Positions 11,683 through 23,660 of a stretch of DNA of 64,000 nt are shown piece after piece. Position 1 is the stretch's first letter; the number at the start of each line of letters is the position of its first letter. Below the pieces are notes generated by a model. That model made no database searches. It saw only the letters and a program-made list of their open reading frames with translations, and was not told where the DNA came from. The translations under genes were made by a program, and so were the position numbers. Source of the DNA: Cryptomeria japonica. Taxonomy: Eukaryota; Streptophyta; Pinopsida; Cupressales; Cupressaceae. The stretch lies in the NCBI RefSeq assembly GCF_030272615.1, contig NC_081412.1, positions 545,174,202-545,238,201 of the forward strand, in the 5' to 3' direction.

Positions 11683-11696
11683 GCTCTAATACCAAA
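11683..11696 (-). promoter_or_regulatory. E primer binding site
   Basis: Minus strand TTTGGTATTAGAGC, one base off the canonical TTGGTATCAGAGC, directly next to the 5' LTR. Confidence 0.82.
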
Positions 11697-12466
11697 TGCT
11701 GTAAAAAAAGGTGAAGAAATCTTGCACTATGAGCTTAAAATAAAATTTATTACAAATCTAAAACTAAAGATTAACCATTAACATCTTGATTGTAGAATCA
11801 AAATAATAACAAGAAAACCATTGCACAAGAAACACCACATTTACATGGAGAAACCCTTTTGGGAGAAAAATCCACCACAAAAAGAGAGGCAAGTATATTA
11901 CTAATCCAATGAAGAATATAACAACAATACACTTCTCTATAGACCTCTATAAAATATGACAACACATTGTGACCCTACAAACTAAACAAGACTGAATGAA
12001 GAACTCTAGATCAAGGCACTGATTTATAGGAGTTTGTGAAGATGAATATTGGTATTACCAAACAATGAGCAACAAAACCACCTATAAAAAATCACACACA
12101 CCTTCCAAAATAGCCTCTTATAGATGCTCTTACAACTGTCATAAGGCATCTCTCATGCATGTACACCTATATAAGGATTCTATCATAAATATTGTCAGAG
12201 CAATAATGTATGTCATAACCATCATATATTCTCTAACAACTCCTAACAAGTGTCCAAGCGCCTCAAAATAGAAGAATTCAAGAGGGGTCACCTAACTATT
12301 TTTTTGTTTCCTAGAAGACAAATGGTAAAAGTAACTTTGCCTTTACATGGTCTCTTTCACCATTGTTGGTTAAACAGTTTAACTTCTTAAGGGTAAATTA
12401 CAAAGGATATTTAAGAAAATAATTAATTAAAGGATTTACAAGGTTGATGGAACCTAAATCCTTACA
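11697..12466 (-). repeat. E 5' LTR
   Basis: It aligns with the 3' LTR at 4840-5615 and shares the block around 'cataaggcatctctcatgca'. The minus strand starts TGTAAGGATTTAGG. Confidence 0.88.
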
Positions 12467-13833
12467 AGGGGTATGCACCAACTACCACCTTGGCATCACT
12501 CTATTGAGTGGGCCATCACTAGTAGTGACATTTTATTTTTTCAACCTTGCATGGCCAAGGTCACATGGTAGACCATGGGCTGAAGATTTTTAAGCCCTTA
12601 AGTGCTTAATATTTGGCCCCTCTTTGAGCCTTATTAGACATTTTTTTCAATATAGTATAACTTGGGCATATAGTCGATTTTTTTGAAACAAATATAATTG
12701 GAAAGCTAGTTCTACCAACTTCACAGTGGTGCAGATGATATTTCTAGATTGTTTTATTATAGCATTTACTATAGTCCAAAGTCAAATTTTTTATTTTGAA
12801 CCTCGAAGCTCATAAAATTTGCCACAATATTTAATTTTTATGATTCTTGTGATGTTAGAAAGATATTGAGGAGCTTTTTCATTGTTCCCATGAACTTTTT
12901 TCATATTTAGCCCCAAGAATTTTTATTTTTTTATTTTTTGACAATATGACATATTGATTGTTTACTTGGATATCTTGCTTCCCAAAGAGGCTCCATGTTT
13001 TTGGAAAGGCTTCATTTGCAATAGTGTAATGTTCCCATTCAAGCACTAAATACAATAAGAATCATAAGACAAATGTTGATCACCTCTCAATAAGTGATGA
13101 TGGGCAACATGAGCACCAACTATCATCTGTGAAAATGACAATTACAAAGGAGTTGGAACCGATTAGCTATAGACATGAAGTCAAGCATTGAGTATCAATT
13201 ACTCTAGATCAATCAAGGCATATCGAAGACTCATGAATATGATTCCATTGATTAGTATTTGGGCTAGTAAGATTTATGAGGAAATAATGATGGACAAAGA
13301 CAAGAAGATCAATTAATGTTAATAGAATGAATAGGCCAACTAAGTATGAGAAGATAACATCAACAAAATCGATAACCATAATTGTCATTAAGTGGTGCGA
13401 TTAATAAAGAAGGCAATTATGAATAGACATAAGTCATGACCTTTACAATGTAACTTATCATTCCATTTGGAAGATATATGACAACATTCACTTTTGGACA
13501 TTTGGGAAAAAAGGAATGAATTGAAGTAGCAGAAAGTCAAAGACAATATTCATTCCCAACCGATATATAGATATATATTCACTTCATTTCAGAAGATCAA
13601 ATCAAGGGGGGTATTTGACACATTCACTATTCAAGAACTCATTCATAAGCCTTCATTCCAGCCAAAGGAGGATACATTATTTAGGAGACACATCAGCAAA
13701 TCGAATTCTTCAAGCAAGCAAATAAACATCCATTGATCAACAAGATATCTAATCAGATCAGAGATCAGACCTGACATTTTAGTATAAGGAATCTCATTGA
13801 TCAGTAGGTGTTTACAACTACCAGTAATTGAGG

Positions 13834-13975
13834 ATTGACTTAAGGTCATTCTTAGTGAATGATAAGATTAGATCAAAGACATTCTTAATGAATGTTGAGC
13901 CTTGATTAGGGACATTCTCAGTGAATGTAGAGATTAGATTAAGGACATTCTTAGTGAATTTTAAGATTCCTAGAA
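13834..13975 (+). repeat. Minisatellite, about four 33-35-bp units
   Basis: The core 'gacattcttagtgaatg' recurs with variation at about 13845, 13878, 13911 and 13944, each followed by an 'agattagat'-like spacer. Confidence 0.8.
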
Positions 13976-14230
13976 AGGAGTTAAGGCATAAATTTTATAT
14001 CTCTAAAGGATTATTCAATGTGGAGCAAAACCAGAAGAGGGGACAATACAAATAGTGGTCAACTTGGGAGTTTTTATATACATGTGAGGGTTTCTAAATT
14101 TTTGATTTTCAATATTATCATAGTTTGTAACGAGTTTTTCATTTCATCCTAAAGAGGGAGAAATATAAATAATGGAGAGATAACATCATCACCCATCTTA
14201 GATGACTTCATTTGTTACCATGTTTATATA

Positions 14231-14578
14231 ATGTTGTTCCCCTACCTAGTACCCCTAATAAGAAATTTTTTTAGACTTGCAATATATCATTTCCAAAGAG
14301 TTATTGCTATGCATGTAGATAATGAAATATTGAAGTCTATTATTTATTTTGAGTGTCCTCATTCCCTTTGGACTAAAATTTGGGAGTTATATGGAGATAT
14401 TGATATTCATACATTCCCAAATGATCTCATTTTAGATTGTAATGTGTCTCTTCACATTTCAGAAGGATACACTATGATTGTGATACTATTAGGGAATATG
14501 ATTCTTAGGAGTGCTTTGAAACTTAAAAAGACGAGGATGAGGTTGTTTGGAAGGTTCCCGATTCTTCTTCAAGGATAG
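14231..14578 (+). pseudogene. Possible gag relic of F
   Basis: A 115-codon frame holds 'MHVDNEILKSIIYFECPHSLW' and 'TKIWELYGD' in sequence, which resembles the gag region '...W..L...Y' of Copia-like elements. The N-terminal 20 and C-terminal 40 residues do not look coding. No zinc knuckle follows. It could also be a chance open frame. Confidence 0.4.
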
Positions 14579-15287
14579 TTGACGTACCTTCACTTTTATT
14601 GATTCCTTATGCAGTGTCATTTGAGACTTCCATCATTATTGTTCATCAAAACCACCATTGTATTTCATATTTGGAGGATACATTTGAGGGTTTAAATCTC
14701 CTCTTTGATGACAACCTTGCACTCTTGTTGTCAAACCATATTCATCTTTAGAGGTTGTTCAACGTCAATTTCTACATGGTTATAGTTTGTCGCCTTCTTC
14801 TTTGATTGGGCATGTACCTTATTTGATTGTGGAATCTTCATCTTTCATGAACAAAGAGGCAGAGGAGCATTTTTTAGAGATATCATCATTATTCTTCATG
14901 CTTCCATATTTCAAAGAATATCCTAAATGTGAAGCATTTGTACATTTGTTCTTGGTTTTGTTTCTTCCTAAGGGGAGACAAGTTGTTTGTAAGCATTGGA
15001 TCATGTTTTGTCTTCAAACACTTACCATTTTTGCAGGAGATTATTCATTATCAGGGGCTTCTTAGTCTCTCTCTCTTTCCCTCTTATGCAGGGATATTGA
15101 TTAGATCTATTTCATTTGGGATGTTGTTATTGGGGGGTATCATTGAGTCCTCCATGTCATCCTTGATTGTATCTTTTCTCTCTTTTGGGAAGGATTTTTT
15201 GTCCTATAGGGTTTTCCCCTTTTACATGTATGTGAGAGATCATTTATGCATATGTACCTAACATGGCCTAGTTGCACTTAAGAGGGG

Positions 15288-15689
15288 TATTAGTCTGAAA
15301 TAGGTTATTAATTATCTAAACATTAGTGAAAACCTATTCACATGTTAATTTTACTTAGGTCCTAGGTAGCATCCTAAGTTAGTTGTCCTTATTTCCTAGG
15401 TGTCATTTCTAGAATTTATTTATAATGGGGTCATGTTCACCTCATTAACTTTTAGTTATCTAGGAATTTAATATTTACATAATGCATTTAATTTTTGCAT
15501 TAAGGGTAGTTGTCGTACCCCATCATACCTTGCCTATATAAGAAAAAAATCTCATTGTACATTAAATATGCAACCGTTATTCAATAAATGCATTATTATG
15601 CAAGTTGTATTGCCATTATCTCTTGTGGAAGATATTTTGGTCTAGTAGATATTCTATGGGTGTTGAAGAGTCACCTATCTACTCCTACA
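15288..15689 (+). repeat. F 3' LTR
   Basis: The copy starts TATTAGTCTG (TG decayed to TA) and ends CTCCTACA, preceded by AAGAGGGG. It matches 3747-4146 with many substitutions and small indels. Confidence 0.87.
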
Positions 15690-15694
15690 ATACA

Positions 15695-16474
15695 TGCCAC
15701 CGAACCATGTGGAACCCTTAGAAAGAAAGAAAGATTGTGAAACAAAAATATGCACGTGGAAGAACAATTAGATGGATTAGATGATGGAGAATAAGAGGGT
15801 TCAAAGAGTTTATATGACGTGTAGGATGAGAACACAAAGTGAGGAGAAGAATAAGAAAATCCCATTACTTCTATCTTGAGGAGGTCCACAAGACAACAAA
15901 ATCAAATTGATAGGTATAGCCCACCATAATTTTGTTGCAGATTTCTTTTGTTGAGTACTGATTATGAACCTAGATCTATTAGGGAGGTTCTCTCTTTCAA
16001 GGAAAGTGAGTATTAGATGCAAGAGGAGATGATATCCTTGGACAATTATAATGCTTAGGATGTTATTATTTTTCCCAAAGGAAGGAAATCCATTATATGC
16101 AAGTGGGTATTTAAGAGATTTGGTGTAGATGATTGATTAGAGAGGTACAAGGCTAGACTAGTTGCCAAGGGCTACTCTTAGAGAGAGGGAGTTGATTTTG
16201 GTGAAATATTATCTCTTGTTGCTAAGTTAACCTCTACCATATTCCTTTATCTATTACTTTTGATTATAATTTTGAAATAAAGCAAACGAATGTTAAAACT
16301 AATTTCTTGCATGCAGATCTTGAGAAGGACATTTATATGTGACAACCTAATGGTTTAATTATAAAAGGAAAAAAAAACTTGGTTTACAATTTAAAATGGT
16401 CATTTTATGGTTTAAAATAGTCACCTAGGATGTGGTGCCAGAAGGTTGATGCCCTTGCATTAAAGTTGGGTTAT
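15695..16474 (+). pseudogene. Element I: integrase-RT linker and N-terminal RT, decayed
   Basis: The plus strand reads a 'NMHVEEQ' linker, then 'LRRSTRQQ' followed by 'RYSPP', then the RT start (CKWVFKR at about 16099, ARLVAKGYS at about 16154, then the family's 'FLHADLEKDIYM' and the 'KWSFYGLK' block near 16395). Stops interrupt it repeatedly. The linker matches that of element E closely. The upstream gag and integrase of element I are not found left of F, so I is 5'-truncated at or near the F insertion site. Confidence 0.82.
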
Positions 16475-18430
16475 TATTGTCACAAAAGCTTGCACCTTTG
16501 TTGAGCTATCAACTCAGTAACCTTGTTAAACATGGAAATAACCCCAAAGTGTGAGACCTTGCACAATGGGGTTGAATCTTCAAATAAGGCTAGCTTCATT
16601 TCTGATCCAGGTGCAAGTGTTGAACCAACTCAACACTTAGAAATCTAACTCTAAACCTATCCTAACAGCTTGCAAAGGAAAAGGGAGAAAACATTGAAAA
16701 CAACAAAGGGAGGTGATGCACCTAAATAGAATTGTTTCTCCTTGCCTGTTACTGCACAACACATCAACAAAAGGATCGAGAAACTTACACAGTTCTCTTA
16801 CCCTAGTACTTCCTAGAGGCACTCATGAAGGTTAGAATTTGATGAGATGCTAAAGGAAAGGAAAATATTCATGACAACAACTACCTTACATATTTAACAC
16901 AACATACATGTGTAGGAATGATAGCTTAAATGTATCCAAACATAAAGACAAGATGAATTCGCACAAGATACTAAACTAGAGAAGAGATAAAAATGGTGAT
17001 TTTATTAATATAGAGGCTAAGAAAAAATTACAGTTGCAAAACACATATGTCTGCAAGAGAAATGAAAGGAGAATCAGTAAAAAATCTTACAATCTTGCCT
17101 TTATGGATCAAACATAACTAAGATTTAAACCATGAAGTTCAAACTCTAACTAGTTGAGGTTAGCTGCTAGGACAATTTGATAGCAAATAAAATCTAAAAT
17201 ATAATCCTACCATGTGAAACTGGGCTGCGTCTATTCTGGCTACAAAACGGACCTTTCGTACAGCGTGTTAGCGACAGGTTAGTCAATCGCAGCCGTTAAT
17301 TGCAAAATCGACGGTGTGAAACGTGCGACTAACACGCATGTTAGTCAATCAATACTGTCGTTTTGGAACCAGAATAAACACGTCCATTCACTTGGTCTTA
17401 AGGAACTGCATGATAAACTGAATTGAATGCATAATACGGTTGGAAGAGGTGTCTACACAAACTGGTCGGATCTAGATTCTAACTTAAGTCCTCAATAAAG
17501 GAAAGTGTCATTTGTAGTCATAGGGAAGCATGAAACACGGTGATATTTCTTTTGTAGGGCATGGGCGGAGGTATGGCACCATCCTGCAACAATCCAGCCC
17601 CCAAAAGAGTCGTTGGGCCTTGAATTTTTTGTTCTCTGAAGGCTTCATAAAATTTGAAAGCTAAAATCAAATGGGCCAATGAGAAATTATCACGCAAAAC
17701 TCTTCCTTGAAGAAGCATTGACCCAAAAATAGCTTGGATCGGCCTTGGATCGATTTTAGAAACCCTGTTGAGTTTTGAGAGAGGTTTCAAAGCCTCCTCC
17801 CAAAATCGAAATCATCTTGCGAGCCTTGAAAATCTCCATCGCGAAAGATGACACCTTTGAAAGAAGTTTTGAGCATTTTGTCAGACTTCGAACTAGTTTT
17901 GAGAATTAATTTAGAAGCCAAAGGTGGTTTCAAAACCATGTTTTTTTGCTAACAAGAAGAGATTTGGACTTAGAACCTTGAGAATGGGAGGAGAAAAAAC
18001 CAACCTTAAGAACCTTGTTGTACTTTGAACTGGTTGTGAGAACCAATTTGTGGCCCGATAAAAGCTCTCAAAACTAAGTAAAAGGCTAAAAACTGCTTTA
18101 AAGGGAAAGAAAGCATTTGTCGATGAAAAGTAAGGTTTCAAAAACCAGTTCGAAACCTGAAACTAGTTTTGAAGCCATGTAAAATTTCTTACAAAATCTA
18201 AGACTTACCCAAAAAAAAAAGGGAAAGGTCAAAAGACAAAACTAGGGTGGATTTGGGAGATGTTTTAAAAACTAGTTTGAAACTTGAAAAAGGTTTCAAA
18301 ACCAAGCCCAAACTCTGACTTGTCATAACTTTGGCAAAATTTGACCTTTTTGAATTAGGTTTTCTGTAAATGGCTAGAGGAAGATTGATTATCACTAATG
18401 GGCATTGATGGGGGCATTAAATGACAATTA
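16475..18430. mobile_element. H: 1.96-kb insert of unclear class within I RT
   Basis: Element I's RT frame breaks at GGGTTAT (16468-16474) and resumes at CTATATTAG (18432). Deleting 16475-18430 and one duplicate restores the expected RT codons, which fixes both borders. The flanks GTTAT (16470-16474) and GCTAT (18431-18435) are a 4-of-5 target duplication. The ends read TATTGTCAC and GACAATTA, a short imperfect inverted repeat. No coding frame of note is inside. The right third (17,800-18,350) repeats words such as 'aaaactagtttgaaacttga'. It may be a solo LTR with decayed ends or a DNA transposon derivative. Confidence 0.65.
17222..17386. mobile_element. MITE-like hairpin element within H
   Basis: The outer arms 'tattctggctacaaaacg' and, on the other strand, 'tattctggttccaaaacg' are inverted, with an inner pair GCGTGTTAGCGAC / GCGACTAACACGC. 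Almost the whole 165 bp can fold back. Its CpG-rich composition contrasts with the AT-rich host. No clear target duplication is seen and there is no coding capacity. Confidence 0.7.
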
Positions 18431-18435
18431 GCTAT

Positions 18436-19500
18436 ATTAGAAGAAAAGAGGATCATTGTGTTTGTATTAAGGTTATTGATGATCATATATCGATTATTGT
18501 CATGTATGTTGATGACATGTTTATTGCTAACAAGAAGGTAATGGTTAGGGAACTCAAAACTTGAGGGATATTATTTACATTCTTGGTATGGAGATCGATA
18601 TGGATCAGGCTCACAAAAAAGATTTGGTTAAGTTAGAGTAAGTACGTTGATACTATTTTGTAGAGGAAACAAAGTAAATATTTCATTTTTGGTTGGTACT
18701 AAGTTGAGTTTAGACATGTGTCCTATTTTGGTGATGATATTGAAGAGATGTATAATATTCCTTATGCTAGTGCTATTGGTAGTTTAATGTATGCAATGGT
18801 TTGTACTAGACTAAATATAGCCTAGGTAGTGGAAGTGATAAGCAGGTCTATGCCTAACATTGGTAAAGAGCATTGGGCTTTTGTTAAAAGGGTGTTTAGG
18901 TGCTTGCGAGGTACTTCTAATTATTGTTTGGTTCATCATAGTACTAATGATATGGATAATTTATTGGATATACAATGTTTTATTGATGTATATTGAGCAT
19001 GTGACTTGGATAGTTGAAGGTCCACTAGTGACTATGTTTTCACTTTGTTTGGAGGTGCAGTGAATTGGACGAGTCAAAGATAACCTACAATTGTGTCATC
19101 CATCACTGATAACCTACAATTTTATCTTCCACCACTAAACAAAAGTATATGGCTACTACACTTTCCCCTAAGGAGGTGGTATGGTTACAAAGACTTGGTA
19201 TGGTATTGATTTTGATTGCAAAATAGTAAGGATCATATGTGATAGTCAAAGTGCCATTTGTTTGGACAAAAATCCTATATATCATGCTTGTACTAAACAT
19301 GTTGATGTCTAATATCACTTTTTTGTGAGAAATGGTTGAGAGTGGAAAGATCTTGATTGAAAAATTTGACACTTTGGATAATATTACAAACTCTCTTATG
19401 ATGCCCGTGATCATGAATAAGTTCTAGAAGGCTATGAGCCTTGATCATTTTACTTAATTTTATGTTCTTGTATCTCTATTGGTGTATTTACAATGTTTTA
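18436..19500 (+). pseudogene. Element I: C-terminal RT and RNase H, decayed
   Basis: RT resumes after H with 'HCVYIKVIDDH' and the palm motif YVDDMFIANKK at about 18507-18539. The block 'YASAIGSLMYAMVCTRLN' is at about 18763. RNase H motifs follow: 'MATTLSPKEVVWLQRLG' at about 19148 and 'CDSQSAICLDKNP' at about 19239. There are stops and frameshifts throughout. Motif by motif it parallels element E. Confidence 0.82.
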
Positions 19501-19515
19501 TATCAACTGGGAGAA

Positions 19516-20275
19516 TGTTAAGATTTATGTTTTATCAACATTAAATCCTTTTATTATTCATTCTCCTAATGTTATTTGTAGGTTACCCAGAAGGGATGAA
19601 ACCATTTAACCAACTATGTTAAAAGAACTCATGTAAAGACAAAGTTATAGTTATCATTTAGAGTTTGGGAAAAAGAAAAAATAGCCAAGCATCCCCTTTG
19701 GAATCTTCTATTTCGATGTGTTTGGACACATTTAAGGTGTTGTAAGTGCATGTATGATGTCTGTGATAGATATCATGTGAGTTACTATGGTATTTATGTC
19801 AAAATATTGTTATCTTGGTCCATAGGCACCTATATTTGTGAGATACCTTACAACAACTACAAGAGCATATATAAGCAACTATTTTGGACTGCATACATGA
19901 TTCCAACAAGGTAGGCATGAGATTTTTTCAATTGTTTTTTCTTCTTGTTTTTTTGTGATATCATAATGGTATTCACTCCTAGAAGTTTTGTTCAACTATG
20001 CAAGTGTTCAGGTACTGTTGGATTCTACAAAGATCTTCAGAGAAGTGTATTATAGTAATATCTCATTGGATTGGCGATATACTTTCCTCTCTTTTTGTTG
20101 TGGGGTTTTAATTCCCTTAAGTTTTTCTCTAGTAAATTTGGTGTTAAATATGTTCTGGTTCTCTCTTTCTTTCTTTGATTCTACATTCACATTCTTTAAG
20201 GGTTAATCTTTGAGATTTATATTTACTAACATTTTGTTTAAGTTCATATTGCAACCTTTCTTCACCTTGTTAGTC
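19516..20275 (+). repeat. Element I 3' LTR
   Basis: It starts TGTTAAGATTTATG directly after a CTGGGAGAA polypurine tract (19507-19515) and ends near TTAGTCA. Blocks such as 'ggaatcttctattt' and 'tttaagttcatattgcaa' match the E LTR read on the minus strand, so I and E are one family. The right end is set by this alignment and may be off by about 20 bp. Confidence 0.75.
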
Positions 20276-22929
20276 AATGTTAAATAGGCTATTTAGCCTT
20301 GTTATAACAACCCTTCCCCTTAGTTATTTGCAAAGCTAAATGCATTTATGCACGTCTCTATTATTTGTAACTTAACTTATGATTTTAATGATTAATAAAA
20401 TCCAAAGTTTTACCTTCTCAATCACTATTTCATTGTATGCATAATATAGATAGATGAATGCTTATGTATTTTAACTATAACATCTTAAATATTTGTCTGT
20501 TTCAAAATATTTATATAGAAAATAACTTGTTTTATATATAGGTTGTTAGCTTGGCCTTGTAGTCTTGGTTGTAAAGATCATACCTTATTTGCAAGAGTTA
20601 CAAAAAACATACCTTTCAAAGCATTGATGTATGGCCATGTGAAATTATTAAATTTGTGAAGAGGATAGTAGGGTGATTAGTATATTGGGTTGTTATAGGT
20701 AGGGATAAACATATTTATAAATTTTGGTTTATCATCTCCTGAGGTTACTTTCAATTAAATACCCCTCTTCCCCTTTCCTCATCAACAAGTTTATGTTTTA
20801 GGTGAGGTACAAATGGAACCAACCCTTATCTAGAGATTCACTTCAATATAGGTAACCCATGACCTTGAAGTGTTTCTATGATTGCTAATAGGTGGGATTG
20901 TCATTTTCAGATTTTCTCAAGGGTCCAATCAATTTCCAATAGTTGATATACAAGAAGAAGAGAATGAAGGAGAAAAATGTACAAAGAGAAAATGGAGAAA
21001 AATTGAGTTATATAAATTTGCTAGTATTAATTTACAGTATGTAGATGTTGAAGATGATGAGATTGAGTGGTAAGATGAAACATGGTGGATTTTGTATTAG
21101 AGTAATATGAATTTATGAGAGGGAGAAAGAGAGGAAATATGAAGGAAGGAAGAGAAAAAAAGGTACAAAGAAGGTGAGGAAAAAAGAATAGGTGAATAAA
21201 GAAGAAAAATGGATCCAAAATAAGCACAAAGTATTCAAATGTTCATTAGTTTCAACCCATGAAACATTTTCATTGACCAAAGTTTTGATGTAGGAGCATC
21301 CAAGGGTGTATGCAAATCTTGCATTGCCCAAAAAGGTTATTTAATTTCATGCTTGTTTTGTTTGATTTTTGGCTTGTTGCAAATAAGTTTTTCAACATTG
21401 ATTCAACTCTCTCAAAGTAGTTTTTTGACACTGATTTTCTTTGGATGTCAATCCTATGGGTGAAATATGGGGTCTAAAGTTATGTAAATGCCAATTTTAT
21501 TTGGTTCATAATATTTTTTAGTTTTTGATTATTTAAGTACATAATTAATATTCAAATAAATCAAAATATAAAATAATATGAAACCTAATGCCCAAGTGTG
21601 GAATTGGATAATCTATGGCTGATTTGGACTCCATGCTTGGAATTTTGACACCCCTATTTTGGTAATGTACAATTATAGGAACCTAGTGGTTGCAAAGAGA
21701 ATGAGGAGTTACAAACTTTAATTATTATAGGGTATTTACATTTTTTAGAGTGCCAAATTCCAAAATGGGGTTTCCAGATAAATTCAAATGTGTGGATAAA
21801 GAGGGAAATGAGTAGGAAGAAGAAGATTCAAGAAGAAAAATCCAACTCCTAGAGGCAGAGAGTTACAAGTACTTGGAGATAATAAGGTATTAACAAATAT
21901 CAGAGAGGATTGACATAAAAGGTTTCAATGCCTAGATAAGGTTTCTTGGGGATTTTGGCTTGAATAGAGTATGTTGTTGTTGACAAATTTTTTTCTTTAG
22001 ATTATGCATTCCTATAGACATGAATATTGGAACTCTATTTGTGCATTTTTTTTGAGGAAAAATATTTGTTTTACTAGTTGACAACATTTTTTAAAATATG
22101 ATCCATGAGCAATTTTTTGAGGTATAATGAAATAAATTTCTTTGCATTGAAATTATATTTGGTTTTCTTTTAATTGTTTATTTGAGTGAATGATTTGGAA
22201 TTTTCTTTTTGTATTTGAAATTCAACACTCCAATTTGAGACTCTTTATCTTTGATTCGCATCATTACTTAACATCCATGTGATCATTCTCTTCTAATCTT
22301 GAACCCTCTTATTAAGTAATTTTTTTCTACCACATAACATATATCACAAATATTTAAAAAGATGCATTTGTTGAAAAACTAGCCTTTGTTAGAGAAAATA
22401 AAGTGACAGCAATGAAAGCATGCATATTTCATGTGAACCATGATGAATTCTTCTTTTATTGAAAAATAGATTCCCTAATTTTTTCATCAATAAAGCATCT
22501 TTGAGGAATTGTTTACAAGTTAAGCTAAAATAACAACTTTGGGTGCTCTTTGGTGGAATTTTTTTACTTCTTTTCTTTTTATATTAAAGTTGCATTATTA
22601 TATCTTCTACAACACCCAGAAAATAGTCCTCATTAGAGTGTGGAAAATGAGAAACTATTGCCTTAGAATTGCATTCACTAGTAGATAAAAAAAAGTGATT
22701 ATATAGATTAGTAAGTTCCATGACAATCTCTTATTTCATGCATTTACACAACATCATAAGATATCATTCTTGGATTTTATCAGTGCACTTAATATCTTTA
22801 GTAATTCATGACATGTAAATAAAGAACATAATCTTCTCCATTCAAGGGAGGATAGTCCCATGCATAATAACTTGTCAATCATCATCTCTTGTAGTAGTGC
22901 ATATATAAAAATAAAATTTCATGGTAAAT
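20276..22929. other. Unassigned AT-rich sequence
   Basis: No gene or defined element is recognised. A plus-strand frame at 20882-21073 is Glu/Lys-rich and leads into a purine-rich tract (about 21105-21195, 'gagagggagaaagagagga'), which is low complexity rather than coding. Confidence 0.5.
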
Positions 22930-23660
22930 AAAGTTGTGAAGGGCCTCTCCAATAATAGTTTTCACTTTGGGCTTGAAGTACTTGACAAAATCCAAATAAG
23001 AAAATTAGACATGTTGCTAATTTGGATGAACAAATTATAATCTAAACTCTTGAACATACATTCCAAAAAAAAATCCACTCTAATTTTTTGAAACAACAAT
23101 ATCACTTTTGAATTGTAAGGAAATTCAATTGGATAATATTCCTCTTAAAAAATCTCTAGGAAGAATTGCTTCAATCCTAATTTCTTTTTGATAGATGAAA
23201 AAATTCTCACAAGAAGAGTGTCCACCCTAGGAACCTCTTCATAGCTCTTTCCAAGTTCTCTTGCTATCTCTCACCTTCCTTGCTTAAGTTGTTGAAATAG
23301 TCTCTACTCAATATGGTCACTCGAAAGCATCATTGGTAAATATTTTATACCAAAGATAAAACTTTTAGGCAAGGGCTTCCTATCACCTCTTTCTACCTCA
23401 ATGGTATAACAATTTAGATAGGTATGATTAGATTTACCACCTTCACTCCTTCTACCATTGAAAAGAGAATGTATTTGATGTTTCCACTCCTCACATTTAT
23501 CATACTACACCTATGCCTCTTCAACTTCTTCATCACTCTTCAAGAGTTACTCCATCTACCTGAATAACATATCCTCAAATGTCATTATAACATGGTATAC
23601 AAAAGTAATTCCTTGTATCACCATTTCTCATGGTGTAAAAATTTGCATTCTATTTGATAT
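22930..23660 (-). pseudogene. Degraded coding relic of unknown family
   Basis: One minus-strand frame runs for about 240 codons, interrupted by roughly nine stops but no evident frameshift. Between stops its composition is coding-like: 'EVERGDRKPLPKSFIFGIKY', 'EIARELGKSYEEVPRVDTLL' and 'VRIFSSIKKKLGLKQFFLEI'. Several stops (TAG, TGA) are single-base changes from CAG or CGA codons. I do not recognise the family. It could be a decayed host gene or an accessory ORF of an old retroelement; no LTRs were found next to it. Confidence 0.55.

Larger units (their letters stand above)
4840..12466 (-). mobile_element. Element E: decayed Ty1/Copia retrotransposon
   Basis: LTRs of 776 bp (4840-5615) and 770 bp (11697-12466) flank a Copia-ordered interior on the minus strand: gag, zinc knuckle, protease, integrase, reverse transcriptase, RNase H. 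The primer binding site (11683-11696) has one substitution (TTTGGTATTAGAGC), and a polypurine tract AAGTGGGAGAA lies at 5616-5626. The flanks GGGGG (4835-4839) and AGGGG (12467-12471) give a 4-of-5 target duplication. Every domain is broken by stops and frameshifts, and two later inserts are present. Its LTR and pol resemble those of element I, so E is a member of the same family that landed inside F after F had landed in I. Confidence 0.88.
12467..15287 (+). other. F interior right of E, mostly non-coding
   Basis: This is the rest of the F internal domain. It contains a minisatellite (13834-13975) and one gag-like relic (14231-14578). I find no protease, integrase or RT motif in any frame, and the remaining open frames (for example 14787-15261) overlap one another without family features. 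Confidence 0.6.
3747..15689 (+). mobile_element. Element F: LTR retrotransposon, interrupted by E
   Basis: Two about 400-bp LTRs (3747-4146 and 15288-15689) share many blocks, for example the run ending 'cacctatctactcctaca'. A canonical primer binding site follows the first LTR, and the tract AAGAGGGG precedes the second. The target duplication ATACA is perfect (3742-3746 and 15690-15694). Removing E leaves an element of about 4.3 kb. In its interior I find no protease, integrase or reverse transcriptase motif, only a possible gag remnant, so F looks non-autonomous or internally deleted. It inserted into element I, whose pol resumes directly to the right. Confidence 0.9.

Noticed and set aside
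14787..15261. Overlapping plus-strand ORFs in F's interior
   Set aside because: Two frames overlap, neither has a recognisable domain; likely chance in decayed DNA.
21027..21331. Phe/Ser/Leu-rich minus-strand ORFs
   Set aside because: Opposite strand of a purine-rich low-complexity tract.
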